Source: CAYVHB01 sp964450865 (GTDB taxonomy: Bacteria; Bacillota; Clostridia; Saccharofermentanales; UBA5734). From it: a stretch of 12,271 bases of DNA. Positions 1 to 6,653 of the stretch are shown one piece after another. Under the pieces are notes generated by a model, which was given only the letters and a program-made list of their open reading frames with translations, was not told the origin of the DNA and ran no database searches. The translations under genes and the position numbers were made by a program. The stretch covers positions 1-12,271 of the forward strand of contig CAYVHB010000056.1 of the NCBI GenBank assembly GCA_964450865.1. The letters run 5' to 3'. The first letter of the stretch is position 1, and every line of letters begins with the position of its first letter.

Positions 1-41
1 CAGAGCTTTTACGGATCTTAGCGAATAATTAGTACAATTCG

Positions 42-3000
42 GTGCAAAACTCACGGATGTATGAAAACATGACTGACTGTGTCGTCCTGATTGACCCGGT
101 CACATTGCGTTTTGTCAGCTGCAATCAGGTGACCTGCCAGAGTTACGGCTATACGGTCGAGGAGTTTATCGGCATGAACGTGGTTGAGCTGCGCGCTGAT
201 CATGACGAGGCGTTCGTCAGGCATACCATTCATACCACGTTGCACAGTCATGCCTATCCGTTGCGGTCCCGTCATCGCCGCAAGGATGGCCAGATTCGTG
301 ATATCGTCGGCTTGCTCAGCCCGGTTTCGCATCGGGGCCAGATGCTGGTCTGCGGGGTCTGGCGCGACATGACCGACCAGTTCAACCGCGAGGCTGAGCA
401 GCAGGCCCTGCTCTTGCGCCATCAGCTGCACAACCGGCTGCTGAATGAGATTATCGAGCTGCCATCGAGCCAGACCGGTGATGTGCAGGCATTTATTCAT
501 GAAATCACGCGGCTGCTGGCAGGCGAATTGCAGATCGACCGTGTTTCGGTGTGGTTTTTCCAGAAGGCCCGGCGCGGCCTGGAATGTGCCGGGCTGTATG
601 AGCTGGCCAGCGGTCAGTTTTCACATGGCATGCTGATCAATGACCCATCGTATGCGGATGAGTATCCAGTCCTTGAATCAACCCGGTTTATTGAAACCAG
701 TGATGCCCAGAATGATCCCCGGACCGCAGGTTTTGTCGACAGTTATGTGCGGCCTAACCGGATCCGGGCGATGCTTGATTGCAGCATCGTGTCCAGTGGC
801 CGGTTTATTGGCGTCATCTGTTTCGAACGGGTCGACCGGATCCAGGCCTGGGCCAATGATGAAATTGAATTTGGCTGCCAGGTGGCTGACCAGATCAGCA
901 TGACGCTGCTGAATCAGGAATTGACCGCGCATCGCCTGCATCTGGAAGAACTGGTGGTTTCCCGTACCGCCGAGCTGGAAGCGGCCAAAGTTGCCGCGGA
1001 GGCCGCCAATCGGGCCAAGAGCGCCTTTTTATCCAATATGAGCCATGAAATCCGGACACCCATGAATGCGATTGTCGGCTATGCCCATCTGTTGCGTCGC
1101 GACCCCCTGACCTTGCGCCAGCAGAAGCAGCTTGACAAGATGATGACAGCCTCACACCATTTGCTGCAGATTATCAATGACATTCTCGATTTGTCAAAAA
1201 TCGAGGCCAACCGCCTGGTGCTGGATCCGCACGACTTTGAGCCGGCCCGGGTAATTGACCAGATCTGCAGCATTGTTGCCGACGACGCAGCCAACCGACA
1301 GCTTGATTTGCTGGTTGACATGGATCATATACCCCGCTTGCTTTATGGGGACGGGGTCCGTTTTGGCCAGGTGATCATGAATCTGGTCAGCAACGCCCTG
1401 AAATTCACCCGGGAGGGCGGCATCCGGATCAAGGCCCAGGTGATTGAGAACCAGAAAGACCAGGTCAGGCTGCTTTTCGAGGTCAGCGATACAGGCATCG
1501 GCATGACCGCCGAGCAGGTAAGCCGGCTGTTCCGTGACTTTGAGCAGGCTGATAATTCGACAACGCGTCATTTTGGTGGCACCGGCCTGGGCCTGGCGAT
1601 CAGCAAGCAGCTCGTCGAGCTGATGCAGGGCCGGATTGGTGTCGACAGTGTTTATGGACAGGGTAGTCGTTTCTGGGTGGAAATCCCCTTCGGTTTGCCT
1701 GTCCAGTCGGTGACCCGCCAGCCGTCTCTGCATTCGTTCAGTGGGATGCATGTGCTGGTGATAGACGACAATCCGGATGCCCGCCTGATTTTGTCCGATT
1801 TGCTGACCGAACTGACGCTGCGGCCGGAAACCGCGGCTTCAGGCATGGAGGGACTGACCAGGGCGATGCAGGCTGATCAGGAGCATGATCCGTTTCAGCT
1901 GATCATTGTTGATCTGAAAATGCCTGGCCTCGATGGCATCGATACGATCCAGCGTCTCAAGAGCCTGAATCTGCTGCAAAAGCCCGATTTCTTCCTGGTA
2001 ACGGCTTACTCCAGCCAGGTGCAGTTTGACGAACTGAAGCGCACGGGCATCAGTCAGATCCTGGCCAAGCCGGTGACACCGTCAAGCCTGAATGACGCCT
2101 TGCAGGATCTGCTGAACAGGCAGTCTTTCTTGCCTTCCAGATTGCAGATGTATCAGTCTGCTTCCCGGGATTACACGGCTGAATTGCGCAAGCGGTCCGG
2201 GGTGCGGATCTTGCTGGCCGAGGACAACCAGACAAATCAGGACGTTATCAGTCACTTGCTGGTCCTGGCCGGCCTGACCGTGGACTGCGCCGCGAATGGC
2301 CAGGAAGCGCTGGATATGGCTCGCCAGACGCATTATGATCTGATCCTGCTGGATGTCCAGATGCCCGTCATGGACGGCCTGGCGGCCGCCGCGGCCATGC
2401 GCCGCCTGCCGGCACTGCTGGATGTGCCGATCCTGGCCCTGACGGCAAATGCTTTTGGCGAGGATCGCCTGAAATGCCTGGATGCCGGCATGAATGACTA
2501 TCTCTCCAAGCCGATTGAACCGGATGTTCTTTATCAGGCGATTGCCCGCTGGCTGCCGCCATTGCCGGCTGTTCCCGCGACGGGTGCGCCGCCAGTAGTC
2601 ATCCAGCCGGACCTGGCCCTGATTCCCGGCTTGAATGCCGATCAGGGTATCCGCAATGTCGGCGGTGACCGGCTCTACTACGTTCAGTTGCTCCATCAGT
2701 TTGCCGACATGATGGTGAGCCAGCCCGCTGACCTAGCGCGCCTGGTCCAGACGGGCGACTGGCGCAGTCTGCAGCAGGTTGTTCATTCATTGAAAGGCGT
2801 GGCTGGCACGTTGGGGGCGGAAATCATCCAGGCCCTGGGCGGTCAGCTGGAATCGCTCATTCGCCAGAACGGCGCGCCTGAGCTGATCGGGAATCTGGCT
2901 GGGCAATTGCGTGAGCATCTGCAGCAATTGCTGTCAGACCTGGCCTTGATCCTGCCACGGATAGTACCTGTTTTGCCTGCCTCATCAGAGGCCGGCCAGT

Positions 3001-3497
3001 CATCACGGGCTGATGCTGATGCGGTGTACAGCGGACCTGATCCATTGGCCCCGCTGGCATTGGTCACAGCTCCGGATTCAGCGGTCACAGCCCCGGATTC
3101 AGCGGCTCCGGCTCCTGCCTCAGCGGCTCCGGCTCCAGCCTCAGCGGCTCCGCCTGCCGCAGTATCCGGTCCGGTCGCGGCTCCGGCTCTTGATTCAGCG
3201 ACTCCGGATACGACCGTCCAGGCGGACCAGGAGACAATGGACCCGATCACCGAACAGCAAAAATTGGCCGGGCAGACCCTGGCCAGGATCTCCGTGATGC
3301 TTGAGCAGCGGGACGCCTCCGTCAACCAGCTGGCCCGGTCAGCGCAGCAACTACTGGCTGATACTTACGGCGCTGCCGGCGAACGGATGCTGCAACAGAT
3401 CCTGCGCTATCAATATGATGATGCCCAGATCACTTTACGTGCAATTAAAGACAGTTTTTTAGGAAAAAGCAATGCATTTTTATACAAATTATCGTAA
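42..3497 (+). CDS. Hybrid sensor histidine kinase, PAS-GAF-HisKA-HATPase-REC-REC-HPt
   Basis: A 1151-residue multidomain phosphorelay kinase with no transmembrane segment, so probably cytosolic. Domains in order: PAS (about 5-115), GAF (about 140-290), coiled coil (295-328), HisKA with SHEIRTP and phosphoacceptor His335, HATPase with N box (Asn447, Asn451), G1 DTGIG (483-487) and G2 GGTGLGL (512-518). REC1 has acidic pair Asp575/576, Asp624 and Lys676. REC2 has Glu727/Asp728, Asp771 and Lys823. HPt follows with HSLKG and His915, then an Ala/Pro linker (about 1005-1060) and a helical tail (about 1070-1140). All catalytic residues look intact. By family knowledge, phosphate should pass His335 to a REC Asp to His915 and on to separate regulators. 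The signal is unknown; PAS and GAF suggest a small molecule or redox cue. The start is uncertain: GTG at 42 or ATG at 57, neither with a clear ribosome binding site, and an in-frame TAG at 30-32 prevents further extension. Confidence 0.93.
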   Translation: MQNSRMYENMTDCVVLIDPVTLRFVSCNQVTCQSYGYTVEEFIGMNVVELRADHDEAFVRHTIHTTLHSHAYPLRSRHRRKDGQIRDIVGLLSPVSHRGQMLVCGVWRDMTDQFNREAEQQALLLRHQLHNRLLNEIIELPSSQTGDVQAFIHEITRLLAGELQIDRVSVWFFQKARRGLECAGLYELASGQFSHGMLINDPSYADEYPVLESTRFIETSDAQNDPRTAGFVDSYVRPNRIRAMLDCSIVSSGRFIGVICFERVDRIQAWANDEIEFGCQVADQISMTLLNQELTAHRLHLEELVVSRTAELEAAKVAAEAANRAKSAFLSNMSHEIRTPMNAIVGYAHLLRRDPLTLRQQKQLDKMMTASHHLLQIINDILDLSKIEANRLVLDPHDFEPARVIDQICSIVADDAANRQLDLLVDMDHIPRLLYGDGVRFGQVIMNLVSNALKFTREGGIRIKAQVIENQKDQVRLLFEVSDTGIGMTAEQVSRLFRDFEQADNSTTRHFGGTGLGLAISKQLVELMQGRIGVDSVYGQGSRFWVEIPFGLPVQSVTRQPSLHSFSGMHVLVIDDNPDARLILSDLLTELTLRPETAASGMEGLTRAMQADQEHDPFQLIIVDLKMPGLDGIDTIQRLKSLNLLQKPDFFLVTAYSSQVQFDELKRTGISQILAKPVTPSSLNDALQDLLNRQSFLPSRLQMYQSASRDYTAELRKRSGVRILLAEDNQTNQDVISHLLVLAGLTVDCAANGQEALDMARQTHYDLILLDVQMPVMDGLAAAAAMRRLPALLDVPILALTANAFGEDRLKCLDAGMNDYLSKPIEPDVLYQAIARWLPPLPAVPATGAPPVVIQPDLALIPGLNADQGIRNVGGDRLYYVQLLHQFADMMVSQPADLARLVQTGDWRSLQQVVHSLKGVAGTLGAEIIQALGGQLESLIRQNGAPELIGNLAGQLREHLQQLLSDLALILPRIVPVLPASSEAGQSSRADADAVYSGPDPLAPLALVTAPDSAVTAPDSAAPAPASAAPAPASAAPPAAVSGPVAAPALDSATPDTTVQADQETMDPITEQQKLAGQTLARISVMLEQRDASVNQLARSAQQLLADTYGAAGERMLQQILRYQYDDAQITLRAIKDSFLGKSNAFLYKLS
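3063..3161 (+). repeat. 21-base coding minisatellite (Ala/Pro linker)
   Basis: In-frame 21-base tandem units inside the hybrid kinase gene. Two near-identical units encode VTAPDSA (3063-3083 and 3084-3104). They run into SAAPAPA units at 3099-3119 and 3120-3140 and a diverged one at 3141-3161. The result is a flexible Ala/Pro/Ser linker between the HPt domain and the C-terminal tail. The unit length is a multiple of three, so copy-number change would alter linker length without breaking the frame. Confidence 0.85.
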
Positions 3498-3511
3498 AAT
3501 AGGCGTAATAT

Positions 3512-3531
3512 GATAGCCAGATCTGGTTATC
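3512..3531. repeat. 20-base near-perfect palindrome
   Basis: GATA-G-CCAG-AT-CTGG-T-TATC: both arms match except one G/T position. It lies 15 bases after the hybrid kinase stop, in the 204-base gap before the LytTR regulator. There is no T tract after it, so it does not look like a standard terminator. It may be an operator or part of an mRNA end structure. Confidence 0.4.
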
Positions 3532-3569
3532 CGGGTGCTGCCCTGCCTCACAGATGCATCTTCATCGAT

Positions 3570-3592
3570 CGATCAGGGTTATCGGCTGATCG
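3570..3592. repeat. Inverted repeat CGATCAG / CTGATCG
   Basis: Seven-base perfect arms (3570-3576 and 3586-3592) around a nine-base loop, in the leader region of the LytTR regulator gene. No T run follows. Function unknown. Confidence 0.35.
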
Positions 3593-3640
3593 CTGAAGTT
3601 CGACAACAATGGAATTTGCCTGATTATTCCGACGAGATAG

Positions 3641-3670
3641 CCTGAATTTTCAGGTGAGATCATGATGATC
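3641..3670. repeat. Two adjacent small palindromes upstream of the LytTR gene
   Basis: CCTGAA-TT-TTCAGG occupies 3641-3654 and GATCAT-G-ATGATC occupies 3658-3670, three bases apart and ending 31 bases before the ATG. The second shares its 11-base core ATCATGATGAT with the large palindrome at 8612-8632 but lacks the outer TTA/TAA arms. They are candidate protein-binding sites for the regulator gene's own promoter. No convincing -35/-10 pair was identified in this gap. Confidence 0.35.
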
Positions 3671-3701
3671 AGCTGTTCCCAGGTATAGAAAGGGATAGAC
3701 T

Positions 3702-4418
3702 ATGTTACGTATCGCAATTTGTGATGATGATCTGATTTTCAGTTCAATTCTGGAGCAGATGATCATCCGAGTTACCAAAGCGTCGAACCGCGGTGTCCTG
3801 ATCACGTTTTTTGCCAGTGAAGAGCAGTTGACCCAGTTCTTGCAGCAGAGCCCCCACGACCTGGATATCCTTTTTCTCGATGTGATTCTTGGCACCAAAA
3901 GCGGGCTGGATGTCGGTCAGATGGTCCGCGAACGCAATCCCCTGATCCAGACGATCTATATGTCAGCCGATGCCAATTATTCGCTGGATGTCTTCGATCT
4001 TGAGCCGGTCTATTTCCTGCATAAGCCGATTGATCTGGATCGTCTCACCCGGGCCCTTGACCTGGCGGTCCGCCGGATCGATGAGCGCAGCAAGTCGCAT
4101 CTGCGCGTTGGCAACCGGGCCCATCTGTTTAATATTCCGTTTAGCGATATCTTCTATATTGAAAGCGAACGGCGTATCCTGATTATCCACCGCAAGGGCA
4201 ACCCCTATCGTATGTATGGCCAGCTCGACGAAATTGAAAAGCTTGTTCCGGAATATTTTATCCGCTGCCATCAGAGCTATCTGGTCAACATGAATTATAT
4301 CCAGGCGTTCGTCAACAATCGATTTGTCATGAGCAATGGCCGGCTGATTCCGATTGCCCAGAAGCGGCGCAGCGCCAGCCGGGAACGGTTTACGGAGTTT
4401 GTCAATACCCGCAAGTAA
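3702..4418 (+). CDS. LytTR-family response regulator (REC-LytTR)
   Basis: A 238-residue DNA-binding response regulator of the AgrA/VirR/LytR type. The N-terminal REC domain (1-125) has the acidic cluster Asp8-Asp10, phosphoacceptor Asp60 (in LFLDV), a Ser88 switch position and Lys108 (HKP). The C-terminal LytTR domain (about 135-235) has typical features: the ‘IPFSDIFYIE’ entry strand, a ‘FIRCHQSYLVN’ segment and a basic end. LytTR domains bind pairs of short direct repeats and usually activate secreted-factor, cell-wall or transport genes. A purine-rich site (GAAAGGGA) precedes the ATG. No cognate histidine kinase is adjacent in the usual one-to-one arrangement; the hybrid kinase upstream is 204 bases away. 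A membrane protein gene follows after 38 bases and is probably co-transcribed. Confidence 0.92.
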   Translation: MLRIAICDDDLIFSSILEQMIIRVTKASNRGVLITFFASEEQLTQFLQQSPHDLDILFLDVILGTKSGLDVGQMVRERNPLIQTIYMSADANYSLDVFDLEPVYFLHKPIDLDRLTRALDLAVRRIDERSKSHLRVGNRAHLFNIPFSDIFYIESERRILIIHRKGNPYRMYGQLDEIEKLVPEYFIRCHQSYLVNMNYIQAFVNNRFVMSNGRLIPIAQKRRSASRERFTEFVNTRK

Positions 4419-4456
4419 GACATTGACCAAGCAGGGTGTCTAAAGGAGTTGCCGAT

Positions 4457-5044
4457 ATGAAAAAGCTAGCTTCTGATTTGACTCTACCATCGGATTTATT
4501 CCTCATTGGCCTGATCAGTTCGCTGGCCTTTTTCCTGGGCGGCTTGCTGGGTGGAACTTTGTTACTGGTATCAGAATGGCCCTGGGGTTATTTGCTGGAA
4601 GGCGCCGTGGGTGGTCTGCTGCTTGGCCTGTTCTTGCGCCGGCGATATCAGCCATGGCTGCTGATGCTCGGGGGCGCCATCAGCATTACAGTTGCCGCCG
4701 TCCTGGCCAGATTTCTGCTCAGCTGGTTTACCAGTATCGCTGCCATCATTCCGGCCATGATCAGCGGCGCGATTGCCGGCCTGATTTTTGGGGCTATTCT
4801 CAATGCCCGGGCTGCGGTCTGGGTATTCAGCCTGACCGGTGCGGTCGGATTTGGCCTTGGCAAGATGGTCATTGACTGGTTTAACCAGACCTTTACTGTC
4901 CTGTATGAATGGCTGAGCCTCACGGCCGGTGGAATGAGTGGTGATGTACTGTCGCAGGGACTCTATGGACTGGTTCACGGCCTGACCTTCGGCCTGGCGA
5001 TCATTATGGTGGTATTCCTGCATCGCAAGGAATTAATCAGCTGA
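4457..5044 (+). CDS. Polytopic membrane protein of unknown function
   Basis: A 195-residue hydrophobic protein with about six predicted membrane segments (roughly residues 14-38, 44-60, 66-90, 92-115, 118-138 and 165-188), rich in Gly and Ala, with a cytosolic-type basic patch RRR at 61-63. I do not recognise the family and see no catalytic motif. I chose ATG at 4457 because AAAGGAG (4442-4448) sits eight bases before it; the in-frame GTG at 4436 lies upstream of that site and would be an unlikely start. It directly follows the LytTR regulator and is probably in the same operon. LytTR regulators are known to be paired with membrane proteins that antagonise them (for example HdrR/HdrM and BrsR/BrsM in streptococci), so a regulatory partner role is possible but unproven here. 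The stop codon lies within an inverted repeat. Confidence 0.85.
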   Translation: MKKLASDLTLPSDLFLIGLISSLAFFLGGLLGGTLLLVSEWPWGYLLEGAVGGLLLGLFLRRRYQPWLLMLGGAISITVAAVLARFLLSWFTSIAAIIPAMISGAIAGLIFGAILNARAAVWVFSLTGAVGFGLGKMVIDWFNQTFTVLYEWLSLTAGGMSGDVLSQGLYGLVHGLTFGLAIIMVVFLHRKELIS

Positions 5045-5093
5045 TCAGTCCGGCGTCTGACCGGCGTCTGACCGGCATCTGACCGATCAGCTG
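5038..5093. repeat. 3 x 11-base tandem repeat enclosed by 9-base inverted repeats
   Basis: Three tandem copies of CCGGCGTCTGA (third with one change) span 5050-5082. They are flanked by perfect inverted arms CAGCTGATC (5038-5046) and GATCAGCTG (5085-5093). The stem can extend by three more pairs after one mismatch (A5047/C5084), leaving a 30-base loop made mostly of the repeats. The left arm includes the stop codon of the membrane protein gene. It sits at the convergent junction with the serpin genes and may act as a bidirectional transcript end or mRNA stabiliser, though neither side has a T tract. Confidence 0.6.
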
Positions 5094-5206
5094 GCTGTCT
5101 GCGGTTCCTGCTGTCCCGGTGTACTGTGTCATCCGTTCCGTGCGACTTTTTCGGCATAGCATGGTCAATGATCTGTTTCATCCGGCAATCCCGGCGGACC
5201 GGCGGC

Positions 5207-6529
5207 TTAATTGGCAGCCGGTTTTTCCATGATGCCGATGAACAGCGGGATACCGGTTGATTTTTCGATAATTCCATAGATAAAAGGCCGACTAAAGTCG
5301 AGGGTGTGGTCAGGTTGGTCGCCGCTGGTCTTGCTGATTTCAACAGCGGTGGCGGCAGCCGCTTCCACGCCTTTTTCATTGACATCACAGGTCGTCTTGT
5401 GCAGGACATCGCTGATGTAGAGGTCTTTGGCGCGACTAGTCTGCATCCGGGAGAAATCGGCCTGCGCAGAATCGAAAGCGACACCCAGGCCCATTGCTTT
5501 CAGTTCTTCGACAAGGCTGTCGCTGTATTTGGCACTGAAGCGGGGCAGGGTGATGGCAATCAGGCTTTCCTGGCCACTCGCGATCAGGGCTGAGTAGTCA
5601 GTTGCCTGCAGGGCGTTGATGAAATCGCGGGGCGTCAGGTTTTGCGGTGGCAGCAAGGCCAGGAAGGAAAAACGCGAATCAGCGAAAGGAAGCAGGAGCC
5701 CGGCGCTGTTTTTACCACTGATATAGAGGAAATTTTTGGTCTGGTGCATGAATTCGGCACTGACCACCTGGCCGGGACACTGAAAAGCCCCGGTTTTTGT
5801 CAGCTTGGGATTGAAGGGCTCGGCGAAGTCAGAATGAAAGTAGAGGGTATTGATCAGGTACATCACGACGGCCGGATTGATCCGCTCGATGATTTTATCA
5901 ATCTTGCCCTGGGTATGGCGCTGGACCCAGCCATTGATCGTGGCCAGGGCCTGGGGCTGATTGAAGTCGAGGCTGCGGGCGCCGGCTGCAAAATAGTCGG
6001 CATTGGCTTGCAGGAAAGCCGGGTCGGCCGCGAATCCCTGCCGGTACCAGATTGAGTTGGCAATATTGAAAGTGGCCTGGCTGCTGGTCCGGGTCAGGAG
6101 TGACTGCCAATCGCGGCTGTTCTGGTTCAGGGCAGCCTGGTCGAGCCCCTCCCTGGCCAGTACGTCGAGCATGGCGGTGCGGGTTGGGCCATCCGCTCCG
6201 TTTGCTGTCATGGCCAGGGCTATGAAGACAGAAGCCGGGGAGACCAGGATGTTGCCGGGATTGGTTGTTGATTGCTGGAGCAGCGCCCAGGCAAACTGAT
6301 GCAGGGAGCGCTGGAAGGCCGGTACGGGTGCGGCCGGGCAATCAGGCCAGTCGGCTGGTTTGATGGCCGCCATCAGGTCGACTGAGACGTCTGGCATAGC
6401 GGTCGTGGTCGGAGACGGTGTGGTATCCGGCGTCGTCTGGCCGGTTGTGGCCGGGGCCGTGGTCGGCGCGACGCAGGCAGTCAGGGCCAGCAGCGCCAGG
6501 ATCAGCAAGGCGGCGAGGAGTCGTTTCAT
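5207..6529 (-). CDS. Secreted lipoprotein serpin (second in tandem pair)
   Basis: A 440-residue serine/cysteine protease inhibitor of the serpin superfamily (MEROPS I4). A lipoprotein signal peptide ends at lipobox LTAC (16-19), so Cys19 should be lipidated and the protein anchored outside the membrane. A Thr/Pro/Ala-rich linker follows (about 20-48), then a full serpin fold. The hinge GVEAAAATA (387-395) has the small residues needed for loop insertion, which supports an inhibitory mechanism. Standard serpin numbering puts P1-P1' at Thr401-Ser402, with an acidic loop after it (GDQPDH). The serpin signature DFSRPFIYGI follows. I chose ATG at 6529 because AGGAAGGAG (plus-strand 6539-6547) is nine bases upstream; the in-frame ATG at 6538 abuts that site. 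It lies 123 bases downstream of a paralogous serpin and may share its transcript. The target protease is unknown. Confidence 0.95.
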   Translation of the reverse strand: MKRLLAALLILALLALTACVAPTTAPATTGQTTPDTTPSPTTTAMPDVSVDLMAAIKPADWPDCPAAPVPAFQRSLHQFAWALLQQSTTNPGNILVSPASVFIALAMTANGADGPTRTAMLDVLAREGLDQAALNQNSRDWQSLLTRTSSQATFNIANSIWYRQGFAADPAFLQANADYFAAGARSLDFNQPQALATINGWVQRHTQGKIDKIIERINPAVVMYLINTLYFHSDFAEPFNPKLTKTGAFQCPGQVVSAEFMHQTKNFLYISGKNSAGLLLPFADSRFSFLALLPPQNLTPRDFINALQATDYSALIASGQESLIAITLPRFSAKYSDSLVEELKAMGLGVAFDSAQADFSRMQTSRAKDLYISDVLHKTTCDVNEKGVEAAAATAVEISKTSGDQPDHTLDFSRPFIYGIIEKSTGIPLFIGIMEKPAAN

Positions 6530-6557
6530 AGAGAGCATCTCCTTCCTACTGACAGGC

Positions 6558-6584
6558 GGGTCCCGGGACGAAGCCCCGGGACCC
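6558..6584 (-). other. Strong GC hairpin in serpin intercistronic leader
   Basis: Perfect ten-base arms GGGTCCCGGG (6558-6567) and CCCGGGACCC (6575-6584) around a seven-base loop. It sits between the two serpin genes, about 28 bases before the downstream serpin start and 10 bases before its ribosome binding site. No T tract follows in either direction, so it is not a textbook terminator. On the minus-strand transcript it could be a processing or stability element setting the ratio of the two serpins. Confidence 0.65.
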
Positions 6585-6598
6585 GATCATGAGCTTGC

Positions 6599-6653
6599 GC
6601 GGCTGCTGGATACGGAGCCGGGCTGGCGTTATTGCCTGGTGCGGCTGCTGGAT
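6599..6653. repeat. 13-base direct repeat at serpin junction
   Basis: GCGGCTGCTGGAT occurs at 6599-6611 and again at 6641-6653, the second copy reaching the stop codon of the upstream serpin. It may be a trace of a short duplication or slippage at the gene end. Confidence 0.5.

Noticed and set aside
1194..1751. Minus-strand 185-codon open frame
   Set aside because: It lies wholly antisense to the HisKA-HATPase region, whose coding frame is unambiguous.
2843..3325. Minus-strand 160-codon open frame rich in Ala/Gly repeats
   Set aside because: It is antisense to the minisatellite of the hybrid kinase; its repetitive composition is a mirror of that linker and no ribosome binding site or family is seen.
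5120..5206. Intrinsic terminator for the serpin operon
   Set aside because: GC-rich repeats follow the serpin stop, but no stable stem directly followed by a T tract on the minus strand could be drawn.
5642..6055. Plus-strand 137-codon open frame inside the serpin
   Set aside because: It is a shadow of the minus-strand serpin, with no recognisable domain or start signal.
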